From: Sphingomonadales bacterium
Lineage (GTDB): Bacteria; Pseudomonadota; Alphaproteobacteria; Sphingomonadales; Sphingomonadaceae
Reading direction: 5' to 3'
DNA: 6,043 nt
NCBI GenBank assembly: GCA_025360285.1
Contig: JANYCM010000105.1
Location: 1 to 6,043, forward strand
In this document: piece by piece, positions 1-5,478 of the stretch
Layout: the number at the start of each line of letters is the position of its first letter
Numbering within the stretch: the first letter of the stretch is position 1
Notes under the pieces: generated by a model
The model's input: the letters and a program-made list of their open reading frames with translations, nothing else
What the model was told of the DNA's origin: nothing
Databases searched by the model: none
Program-made: the position numbers and the translations under genes

Positions 1-588
1 ATAGAATTTCGCCAGGTCATCGACGCCAATGCCGGTGACCGGCCGCACCCGTGAAACCTCGACAAACAGCATCGCCCCGCCCACCGGCACCGGCGCCGTC
101 GGGCAGACGATCAGGTGGCGGGGGCCGCCGCCCAGATCAAAAACCTGCGGTGTCGCCAGCAGACCGAGCACTTCGGTATCCAGCCCGAAGGTCACCGCGA
201 CAACGCTCATGCCCTTCAATTCGCCGCCCGGCGCGCCGCCGATCATGCGGACGATCTGCGCCAGCGGGCGGTAGAAGCCGCCGACCAGCGGCAGCCGGCC
301 GAGCAAGCCGTCTAGCCCGCCCTCCAACCGCGACCGCCACTGCGTCTGCACCAGCAGGCCCAGCCCCCAGACGATCAGCGCCGCCAGCCCCAGCCCGGTG
401 ATAAAGGCCATTTCAGGCGTGCGGGTCAGCCACATGCCACCGCGCGCCAGGGCACCGCCGATGAGCGTGCTCGGCCCCAGCGCAGCGACGACATAGCCCG
501 CCAGCCATTGCAGCAGGATGATCGTCAGGATCACCGGTGCCAGGAACACCAGCCCGGTCAGGAACGGCCCGGCGATCCGGCGAAGCAT
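1..588 (-). CDS. DUF502 family membrane protein (C-terminus cut by window edge)
   Basis: The frame is open from an ATG at 588 to the window edge, giving 196 residues without a stop. Two hydrophobic stretches, about residues 9-36 and 61-82, should be membrane spans, with a soluble domain after them. That domain has the pattern I know from DUF502 (COG2928) proteins: a basic patch, then LPLVGGFYRPLAQIV (99-113), then VCPTAPVPVGGAMLFVEV (161-178) and a closing VDDLAKFY. In the family the middle motif usually reads VPTTPNPTSGFLLFV. The function of DUF502 proteins is not established. The start codon shares one base with the leuB stop (TAATG) and has no clear Shine-Dalgarno, so translation is probably coupled to leuB. 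Only a short C-terminal tail should be missing. Family call is fairly sure; role unknown. Confidence 0.8.
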   Translation of the reverse strand, partial: MLRRIAGPFLTGLVFLAPVILTIILLQWLAGYVVAALGPSTLIGGALARGGMWLTRTPEMAFITGLGLAALIVWGLGLLVQTQWRSRLEGGLDGLLGRLPLVGGFYRPLAQIVRMIGGAPGGELKGMSVVAVTFGLDTEVLGLLATPQVFDLGGGPRHLIVCPTAPVPVGGAMLFVEVSRVRPVTGIGVDDLAKFY

Positions 589-1655
589 TATTTCAAATGC
601 GCGAGAATGGCATCGCCCATGGCGACGGTGGTGAGGTTGCCGCCCAGATCGGCGGTCCGCGCGCCGCCGTTCAGCGCCGCTTCGACCGCGGCTTCGACCT
701 TGTCGGCAAGGTCTGGCCGGCCGAGGCTGTGGCGCAGCGCCATGGCCAGGCTGAGGATCGCGGCGCAGGGGTTGGCAACGCCGCGCCCGGCAATGTCTGG
801 TGCGCTGCCATGGATGGGTTCATAAAGCCCCGGCGTCCCGGCCTCGCCGATTGCCGCCGAGGGCAACATGCCGAGCGACCCCGTCAGCATCGCCGCTTCG
901 TCGGACAATATGTCGCCGAACAGATTGTCGGTGAGGATCAGGTCGAACTGTTTGGGATTCTTGACCAGCTGCATTGCCATATTGTCGGCAAGCATATGGG
1001 TCAACTTGATATCGGGATATTCGGCATCACGCAGCGTCTGGACGTCCTCGCGCCACATCAGCCCGGCCTCCATGACATTGCCCTTTTCGGCCGAGACGAC
1101 CTCGCCCTTGCGGCCGCGCGCCAGTTCAAACGCCACGCGGGCGACGCGCTGGATTTCGCTGGTCGTATAGACATGGGTGTTGACACCGCGGCGCTGGCCA
1201 TCGGCCAGGGTTTCGATCCCGCGGGGTTCGCCGAAATAGACGCCGCCCGTCAGTTCACGGACGAACAGGATGTCCAGGCCCTCGACAAAGATGCGCTTGA
1301 GCGACGACGCGTCGGCAAGCGCCGCAAAGCAGCGCGCCGGGCGGAGATTGGCATAGACATTCATGCCGGCGCGCAAGGCCAGCAACCCGGCCTCCGGCCG
1401 CTTGTCATAGGGCTGGCCCGACCATTGCGGGCCGCCGACAGCGCCCATCAGCACGGCATCTGATGCCTTGGCCATGGCGAGCGTCTCGGCCGTCAGCGGC
1501 ACACCATCGGCATCGATTGCCGCGCCGCCGAAGCGTGCCTCGGTGATGGTCAGTGCCAGGCCTTGGGTGATCAGCCGGCCGGCGACGCGGCGCGCCACGG
1601 CGGTGACTTCAGGGCCGATCCCGTCACCGGGGAGAAGGAGCAGGGTCTTGGTCAT
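588..1655 (-). CDS. leuB: 3-isopropylmalate dehydrogenase LeuB
   Basis: Cytosolic enzyme of leucine synthesis that oxidises and decarboxylates (2R,3S)-3-isopropylmalate to 4-methyl-2-oxopentanoate (2-ketoisocaproate), using NAD and a divalent metal. The 355 residues match the family length and look complete. Visible signatures are the N-terminal LLLPGDGIGPEV (6-17), substrate-binding arginines at R95, R105 (YANLRP) and R133 (FVRELTGG), Y140, K191 (EKGN), and metal-binding aspartates D224, D248 and D252 within NLFGDILSDEAA. The NAD-binding segment is HGSAPDIAGRGVANP (282-296). The start is the ATG directly before TKTLLLLPGDG; only a weak AAGAAG lies about 11 nt upstream. It lies 91 nt after the RidA-family gene, and its stop overlaps the start of the DUF502 gene. 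Confusion with isocitrate or tartrate dehydrogenase is unlikely given the LeuB-type ELTGGVYFG segment. Confidence 0.97.
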   Translation of the reverse strand: MTKTLLLLPGDGIGPEVTAVARRVAGRLITQGLALTITEARFGGAAIDADGVPLTAETLAMAKASDAVLMGAVGGPQWSGQPYDKRPEAGLLALRAGMNVYANLRPARCFAALADASSLKRIFVEGLDILFVRELTGGVYFGEPRGIETLADGQRRGVNTHVYTTSEIQRVARVAFELARGRKGEVVSAEKGNVMEAGLMWREDVQTLRDAEYPDIKLTHMLADNMAMQLVKNPKQFDLILTDNLFGDILSDEAAMLTGSLGMLPSAAIGEAGTPGLYEPIHGSAPDIAGRGVANPCAAILSLAMALRHSLGRPDLADKVEAAVEAALNGGARTADLGGNLTTVAMGDAILAHLK

Positions 1656-1679
1656 GCGTGGGATGGCTTCTTTTCGCTC

Positions 1680-1735
1680 GTCGTTGCACCGTCAGGCTTG
1701 CACGACCATGCCAGCCGAAACAAGTTCGGTATGGC
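1680..1735 (-). other. two adjacent imperfect hairpins in the ridA-leuB gap
   Basis: The 91-nt gap between the RidA-family stop and the leuB start holds two possible stem-loops. The first in the direction of transcription pairs TTCGG/CCGAA (1725-1729 with 1715-1719) around a 5-nt loop. It is extended by GCCA/TGGC (1710-1713 with 1732-1735) across a small internal loop. The second pairs GTCGT/ACGAC (1680-1684 with 1702-1706) and GCA/TGC, with one bulged base and a 10-nt loop. Neither is followed by a run of T, so these are not classic terminators. They could be an attenuator, an RNA processing or stability element, or chance in GC-rich DNA. Confidence 0.3.
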
Positions 1736-1746
1736 GAAAACTTGGG

Positions 1747-2124
1747 TCAGGCGGCGGCGATCATTTCGATCGAGACCTTCAGATTGGGCAGCCGCGCGCC
1801 GAGTTGCACGACCTTGCGGGCCGGCGGGTCCATAGGAAACCAGGCTAGCCATTCGGCATTGGCGGCGGGAAAGTCATCCGGGTCGGCGAGCAGGATCGTC
1901 GCGCTGACGGCATTGGCGAGGCTGGTGCCCGCCGCCGCGAGAATCGCACTGATATTGCGCAACGCTTGCGCCACCTGCGCTGTCACCGTGTCGCCGACCA
2001 AAGTGCCGCCAGAGTCAAAGGCGCCGATCCCGGACACAAAGACCAGGCCACCGGCCTTGATGGCGTGGCTATAGGCCGGCGGCGGCACAAAGATGCCGGG
2101 TGCGGTGATGATGGTACGCGTCAT
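1747..2124 (-). CDS. RidA (YjgF/YER057c/UK114) family protein, probable enamine/imine deaminase
   Basis: A 125-residue protein of the trimeric RidA superfamily, whose best known members hydrolyse 2-aminoacrylate and other enamines/imines released by PLP enzymes. The hallmarks are AYSHAIKAGGLVFVSG (17-32), the DDFPAAN segment (83-89), R103 in PPARKVV (equivalent to the catalytic arginine 105 of E. coli RidA) and the closing VSIEMIA with E120. The family's YSQA and the cysteine after the arginine are replaced (YSHA, V105), so it is probably not archetypal RidA but a related Rid subgroup. The start at 2124 is chosen because its ATG overlaps the leuD stop as ATGA; an in-frame ATG at 2142 is possible but runs deeper into leuD. 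Its place between leuD and leuB suggests protection of branched-chain amino acid synthesis, which is inference. Confidence 0.88.
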   Translation of the reverse strand: MTRTIITAPGIFVPPPAYSHAIKAGGLVFVSGIGAFDSGGTLVGDTVTAQVAQALRNISAILAAAGTSLANAVSATILLADPDDFPAANAEWLAWFPMDPPARKVVQLGARLPNLKVSIEMIAAA

Positions 2125-2747
2125 GCGGTGGCGCCAAGCCATGGCCGTGTTGCAGCGGTGCGGCTTTCATAGGCGGCTATGTCGGCGTCCATGGCGATGG
2201 TCAGCCCGATTTCATCAAGGCCATTCACCAGGCAATGCTTGCGGAACGGATCGATCGGGAAATCGAAGCGATCCTGAAACGGCGTGGTGATGACCTGGTT
2301 TTCCAGATCGACGGTGATCGGGTCGGTGGCAGCGACGGTCAGCAGCCGGTCGATCTGGTCCTGCGGCAATGCCACCAGCAACATGCCATTCTTGAAGGCG
2401 TTGCCTGAAAAAATATCGGCAAACGACGGTGCGATGACGACGCGAATGCCCATGTCGGCGAGCGCCCAGGGGGCGTGTTCGCGGCTGGAGCCACAGCCGA
2501 AATTGTCCCCGGCGACCAGGATGGGCGCGCCCTTGTTGCGGTCATTGTCGAAGATATTGTCGGGATCCTGGCGGATTACCGAAAACGCCGATTTGCCAAG
2601 TCCGGTGCGCGTAATGGTCTTCAGGAAACGCGCCGGGATGATGACATCGGTATCGACATTTTCGGCACCGAACGGAATGGCGGTGCCGGTCAGGGTGGTG
2701 AAGGGATGCAAGGGCGGGTTCCTGTCAGCGCGGGTTGTAGCCGCCAT
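2121..2747 (-). CDS. leuD: 3-isopropylmalate dehydratase small subunit LeuD
   Basis: Small (swivel-domain) subunit of isopropylmalate isomerase, which with the Fe-S subunit LeuC interconverts 2- and 3-isopropylmalate in leucine synthesis. Signatures are HPFTTLTGTAIP (14-25), NVDTDVIIPARFLK (30-43), the substrate loop GDNFGCGSSREHAPWAL (80-96), PSFADIFSGNAFKNG (107-121) and NGLDEIGLT (175-183). The start is uncertain. The first convincing ATG is at 2747 (208 residues) but has no Shine-Dalgarno. A TTG at 2711 (196 residues) has AGGA 8 nt upstream and puts the initiator exactly where family members start (M-x-PF-x-x-LTG). Frame continues open upstream to 3155, but that part overlaps the regulator and looks like a shadow. 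LeuC is not adjacent. The gene follows the regulator after 26 nt and overlaps ridA by 4 nt. Confidence 0.95.
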   Translation of the reverse strand: MAATTRADRNPPLHPFTTLTGTAIPFGAENVDTDVIIPARFLKTITRTGLGKSAFSVIRQDPDNIFDNDRNKGAPILVAGDNFGCGSSREHAPWALADMGIRVVIAPSFADIFSGNAFKNGMLLVALPQDQIDRLLTVAATDPITVDLENQVITTPFQDRFDFPIDPFRKHCLVNGLDEIGLTIAMDADIAAYESRTAATRPWLGATA

Positions 2748-2773
2748 GCCAGAAGCGCGCCGACGAATCCATA

Positions 2774-3718
2774 TCAGCCGGCCAATGCCGCGCGCCGCAG
2801 CGCCTGCGGCGGTTGTCCGAGCGTGCGCAGAAAGGCGCGGCGCATGCGTTCGGGATCGCCAAAGCCGGCAGCAGCTGCGATGCGGTCTATCGGCACGCGT
2901 CCGGTCTCGATGGCGGCGCGGGCGGCTTCGCCGCGCAATTGCTCGATCGCTTTCGCCGGGGTGGTGCCGGTTTCGGTGCGAAACGCCCGGGCAAACTGGC
3001 GCGGGCTGAGGTGGGCCGCCGCCGCCAGCCGCTCCACCGGCAGGTCCTCGCCCAGATGTTCGCGGGCAAAGGCCAGCGCCGCGCCGATGCGATCCGATGC
3101 GATGGGCAGTTCGGCGAGCGACGAAAATTGCGACTGGCCGCCGGGCCGCCGCCACGGCACCACCATTTCCTTGGCAACGCGCGCCGCCACTGCCGGGCCC
3201 AGATCATCGGCGATCAGCGCCAGAGCCAGGTCGATGCCGGCAGTGATGCCCGCCGAGGTCCAGATATTGCCATCGCGGATGAAGATGCGATCGGGGATGA
3301 CGGTAATGCGCGGGAAGCGGCGGGCAAGGTCCGCGGCGCGGCGCCAGTGCGTCGTCGCCTGCCGGCCCTCCAGCAGCCCGGCGGCGGCAAGGATGAAGCT
3401 GCCCGAACAGACGCTTGTGGTGCGCCGCGCCTGTGCCGCCGCGCGGGCGACAAACGCCAGCAGCGCCGGTGCCGCCATGGCGGCGCGCGTGCCATTGCCG
3501 CCGATGACGACCAAAGTATCGCAGGCGCCCTCGTCCAAAGGTCCGGCCGTGACAGCCAGCCGCGATGACGCCGCCACCGGCCCGGCGGCTTCGGCCAGCG
3601 TCGCCAGCGTATAGGCGCCGGGCACGAACCGCCCGGCGATTTCAAACGCCGCCAGCGGCCCGGCGAGATCCAGAATCTGGAAATCCGGGAAGATCAGAAA
3701 GCTGACGCGGCGCGTCAT
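2774..3718 (-). CDS. GlxA-type transcriptional regulator (DJ-1/PfpI domain plus AraC HTH)
   Basis: A 314-residue cytoplasmic regulator. Residues 4 to about 185 form a DJ-1/PfpI (class I glutamine amidotransferase-like) sensor domain starting VSFLIFPDFQILDLAGP. It has the nucleophile-elbow motif TSVCSGSF (101-108, C104) and the segment RDGNIWTSAGITAGIDLAL (148-166). A linker with RRPGGQSQFS (190-199) leads to two AraC helix-turn-helix motifs, about 226-251 and 276-304, the second with the typical GFGDPERMRRAF. The start at 3718 matches the usual N-terminus of the family; an in-frame ATG at 3778 would add 20 unlikely residues, and neither has a Shine-Dalgarno. It probably binds the 80-bp gap it shares with the divergent DJ-1/PfpI enzyme and may control both directions. 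Family members control varied catabolic genes, so the ligand is unknown. Confidence 0.92.
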   Translation of the reverse strand: MTRRVSFLIFPDFQILDLAGPLAAFEIAGRFVPGAYTLATLAEAAGPVAASSRLAVTAGPLDEGACDTLVVIGGNGTRAAMAAPALLAFVARAAAQARRTTSVCSGSFILAAAGLLEGRQATTHWRRAADLARRFPRITVIPDRIFIRDGNIWTSAGITAGIDLALALIADDLGPAVAARVAKEMVVPWRRPGGQSQFSSLAELPIASDRIGAALAFAREHLGEDLPVERLAAAAHLSPRQFARAFRTETGTTPAKAIEQLRGEAARAAIETGRVPIDRIAAAAGFGDPERMRRAFLRTLGQPPQALRRAALAG

Positions 3719-3798
3719 GGCGTAAAAGGAGGGATCATTGTCATTTCCGCCATGACCTGGCCATGGCAAAACCGCCATGTCAACAGGAGTCGCCCGCC
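3719..3798. promoter_or_regulatory. divergent promoter/operator region between regulator and DJ-1/PfpI enzyme
   Basis: This 80-bp gap must contain the start signals for at least the plus-strand enzyme and probably the minus-strand regulator. It holds a perfect TTGACA on the minus strand (3778-3783), placed suitably as a -35 for the regulator, though no good -10 follows at 16-18 bp. It also holds the 8-bp palindrome GCCATGGC (3760-3767) and an inverted repeat GTCAT-7-ATGAC (3740-3756). The octamer CCGCCATG occurs three times on the plus strand, at 3747, 3772 and 3794, spaced 25 and 22 bp. Spacing of just over 20 bp is compatible with an AraC-family binding array. That these are operators is inference. 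Confidence 0.45.
3785..3789 (+). promoter_or_regulatory. ribosome binding site of the DJ-1/PfpI enzyme gene
   Basis: AGGAG lies 9 nt before the ATG at 3799. This selects 3799 as the start over the in-frame ATG at 3763, which would add 12 residues and lies upstream of this site. Confidence 0.75.
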
Positions 3799-4485
3799 AT
3801 GCCCGCCCCGCTCACCATCGTCTTCCCGCTTTATCCGCACCTGACCCAGCTTGATTTCACCGGGCCGTTTCAATTTCTCAGCCGGCTGCCTGGCGCCCGG
3901 ACGATCATCGCCTCGGCGCAGGGTGGTGAAATCGAGGCCGAAGGCGGCATGGTGTTCGGGCGCACCGTGCGGCTGGCGGAGATTGAAAGCTGTGACATCA
4001 TCTGCGTCCCTGGCGGCTTTGCCGCGACCGAGGCGGCGCTTGATCCGGATTATCTGCCGCATGTCCGGCGGCTGGCGCTGGGCGCGCGCTACATCACCTC
4101 GGTGTGCACCGGATCATTGATCCTCGGGGCGGCCGGGCTGCTGACCGGCAAGCGCGCCGCCTGCCACTGGCAATGGCGCCATCTGCTGCCGCTGTTCGGG
4201 GCGATTCCCGATGAAGGCCGGGTGGTGCGCGACGGCAATATTTTCACCGGCGGCGGCGTTACCGCCGGCATTGATTTCGCACTGACCTTGATCGCCGAAA
4301 TCGCCGGCGATGATTTTGCCCAAACCCTGCAACTCGGCATGGAATATGCGCCGGCGCCGCCGTTCACCGCCGGCCGCCCGGAAACCGCCCCGCCGGCGAT
4401 CCTGGCGGCCTATGAAGCGCGCATGGCCCCGTTGCTGCCAGCGCGGGCGGCACAGGCGCGGCGGGCAGCCGACGCGCTGGGGTAA
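3799..4485 (+). CDS. DJ-1/PfpI family protein, isonitrile hydratase-like
   Basis: A complete 228-residue cytoplasmic enzyme of the DJ-1/PfpI superfamily. It closely follows the Pseudomonas isonitrile hydratase (InhA) as I remember it, which is also 228 residues and converts isonitriles to N-substituted formamides. Shared blocks are QLDFTGPF (17-24), CVPGG (69-73), RYITSVCTGSLILGAAGLL (97-115), RVVRDGNIFTGGG (141-153), TAGIDFALTL (155-164) and EYAPAPPF (182-189). The residues important in the Pseudomonas enzyme (Asp17, Cys101, Thr102) correspond to D19, C103 and T104, a constant shift of two. It is divergent from the GlxA-type regulator, which shares the same fold and probably controls it. It ends 7 nt before the convergent metallo-hydrolase gene. 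The family call is strong; the substrate is unproven and another DJ-1-type activity remains possible. Confidence 0.9.
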   Translation: MPAPLTIVFPLYPHLTQLDFTGPFQFLSRLPGARTIIASAQGGEIEAEGGMVFGRTVRLAEIESCDIICVPGGFAATEAALDPDYLPHVRRLALGARYITSVCTGSLILGAAGLLTGKRAACHWQWRHLLPLFGAIPDEGRVVRDGNIFTGGGVTAGIDFALTLIAEIAGDDFAQTLQLGMEYAPAPPFTAGRPETAPPAILAAYEARMAPLLPARAAQARRAADALG

Positions 4486-4492
4486 TCCGGGC

Positions 4493-5380
4493 CTATTTCG
4501 TCACCGGCACCCAGGCAAAACCATCGTCGTTTACGACAATGCGGCCGAAGCCGGGGAAGGGGAAATGCGGCGCAAAGACCAGTTCATGGCTGGCGGCGAG
4601 TTGCGTCAGCACCCGGCGCCGCGTCGCGTTGGCGGCGGCGTGATCGCTGTCAAAGGCGATGTTCCATTCGGGCCTGGCCAGCGAGATGATATGGCTGTGT
4701 GCCATGTCGCCGATCGCCAACAGCTTGTGGCCGCGTGATTCGATTTCATAGCCGCTATGGCCCGGCGTATGCCCATCGATCGCCACCGCGGTGATGCCGG
4801 GGAACAGCCTGGCGCCCGGCGCAAAGGTCTGGACGCTGGGCCCGATCGCCGCCACCAGGCTGGCATTGGTGGCAGCGCCCTTGATGCTGGCCCATTCGCC
4901 TGCCGTCATGCGCACCACGGCCTTTGCAAACACCGGCTTGCCATCGGCACCGACCAGCCCGCCGACATGGTCGAAATGGCCATGGCTGATCAAAATGTCG
5001 GTGATATCAGCCGGTTTGACGCCGGCCTTGGCCAGGCTGTCCACCAGCACGCCCTTGGCGCCGGTGCCCAGCCCGGTATCGATCAGCACGACATGGCCGG
5101 AGATGCGGACGAGCAGCGCCGTGACGCCCAATTCGACGCGTTCGGCCTTGCCGCCGCCGGCGACCAGCACCTTGCCAACCTCGGCGGTATCGATGCCCAG
5201 CCCGAAGGTCTTGCCGTCATTGGCGGCGGCAAAGCCCGCGTCGCGCACCGCTATCGGCGTCAGCGCGCCCAGCGGCAGTGGCACCACCGCCGGCTGTGCC
5301 GGCAGGGGGCCGACCTGGGCGCACGCCGGTGCAGCGGCGAAAAGGGCTATGGCAACAAGCGCAGCGGGCAGTGACTTCAT
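4493..5380 (-). CDS. exported MBL-fold metallo-hydrolase, methyl parathion hydrolase-like
   Basis: A complete 295-residue protein with an N-terminal signal peptide: hydrophobic core about 5-17, then APACAQ, with likely signal peptidase I cleavage after residue 21. The mature enzyme should be periplasmic or secreted. It has a full two-metal site: H133, H135, D137 and H138 in SHGHFDHVGG, H204 in GHTPGH, D225 in AIGDMAH, and H272 in APHFPFPGFG. The order of blocks and the ending (FPFPGFG followed by a GFAWVPV tail) resemble the methyl parathion hydrolase/OPHC2 group rather than class B beta-lactamases or glyoxalase II. Such enzymes are often lactonases or arylesterases with side activity on organophosphates; the native substrate here cannot be told. 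GGAGAG 6 nt upstream supports the start. It is divergent from polA and convergent with the isonitrile hydratase-like gene, with its own promoter, so it is probably an independent unit. Confidence 0.9.
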   Translation of the reverse strand: MKSLPAALVAIALFAAAPACAQVGPLPAQPAVVPLPLGALTPIAVRDAGFAAANDGKTFGLGIDTAEVGKVLVAGGGKAERVELGVTALLVRISGHVVLIDTGLGTGAKGVLVDSLAKAGVKPADITDILISHGHFDHVGGLVGADGKPVFAKAVVRMTAGEWASIKGAATNASLVAAIGPSVQTFAPGARLFPGITAVAIDGHTPGHSGYEIESRGHKLLAIGDMAHSHIISLARPEWNIAFDSDHAAANATRRRVLTQLAASHELVFAPHFPFPGFGRIVVNDDGFAWVPVTK

Positions 5381-5386
5381 CGGTGT

Positions 5387-5392
5387 CTCTCC
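5387..5392 (-). promoter_or_regulatory. ribosome binding site of the MBL-fold hydrolase gene
   Basis: Reading on the minus strand, GGAGAG lies 6 nt before the ATG at 5380. It is the best Shine-Dalgarno among the minus-strand genes and fixes the start that carries the signal peptide. Confidence 0.75.
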
Positions 5393-5394
5393 GG

Positions 5395-5410
5395 TAAGGG
5401 CCGCCCCTTA
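5395..5410. repeat. perfect inverted repeat TAAGGG-4-CCCTTA in the MBL/polA gap
   Basis: Two 6-bp arms, TAAGGG (5395-5400) and CCCTTA (5405-5410), are separated by CCGC. The repeat overlaps the proposed -10 element and transcription start of the metallo-hydrolase gene. That is where a repressor site would sit, so it may be an operator; alternatively it could form a short hairpin in the leader. It is AT-richer than its surroundings. Confidence 0.35.
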
Positions 5411-5435
5411 TTCCGTGCCGCCGGCGCCCGCGCAA
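5407..5435 (-). promoter_or_regulatory. candidate sigma-70 promoter for the MBL-fold hydrolase gene
   Basis: On the minus strand, TTGCGC (5430-5435) is followed after exactly 17 bp by AATAAG (5407-5412). The -35 matches consensus only in its TTG; the -10 matches at four of six positions. Transcription would begin near 5400, giving a leader of about 20 nt that contains the ribosome binding site. Geometry is good but the hexamers are weak, so this is tentative. Confidence 0.3.
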
Positions 5436-5466
5436 GCCACGCTCGCCGCGCGCCGGAAGCCCTGCT

Positions 5467-5470
5467 AGGA
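5467..5470 (+). promoter_or_regulatory. ribosome binding site of polA
   Basis: AGGA lies 8 nt before the GTG at 5479. It supports GTG initiation in the absence of any ATG near the conserved N-terminus; the first in-frame ATG is at 5602, inside the nuclease domain. Confidence 0.65.
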
Positions 5471-5478
5471 TCGCCTGC

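Noticed and set aside
537..1463. Long plus-strand ORF (308 residues) antisense to leuB
   Set aside because: It lies opposite a certain gene, has a low-complexity Arg/Ala/Gly-rich composition and shows no recognisable family motif; long mirror frames are expected in GC-rich coding DNA.
1692..1709. Five-codon minus-strand ORF (MVVQA) as a leucine leader peptide
   Set aside because: It has no leucine codons and no downstream terminator hairpin with a T-run, so it does not fit attenuation by leucine.
2748..3155. N-terminal extension of the leuD frame back to 3155
   Set aside because: The extra residues are Arg/Pro/Gly-rich, overlap the regulator's HTH region in another frame and have no counterpart in LeuD proteins.
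2475..3614. Plus-strand ORF of 379 residues opposite leuD and the regulator
   Set aside because: It spans two well-supported genes on the other strand and reads as Ser/Ala/Arg-rich shadow with no domain.
3727..3733. Strong plus-strand Shine-Dalgarno-like AAGGAGG between the divergent genes
   Set aside because: No plus-strand ATG or GTG lies at a usable distance in an open frame that leads anywhere; the enzyme has its own AGGAG at 3785. Likely chance, or part of an operator.
4486..4492. Bidirectional terminator between the two convergent genes
   Set aside because: The gap is only 7 nt and no T-tracted hairpin is visible around it.
5421..5456. Inverted repeat CCGGCGC/GCGCCGG before polA
   Set aside because: The arms are pure G/C, 22 bp apart and lack a T-run; such matches are expected by chance in this composition.
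4757..5468. Plus-strand ORFs of 205 and 225 residues opposite the metallo-hydrolase
   Set aside because: They mirror a gene with a full set of catalytic ligands and a signal peptide, and show no motif of their own.
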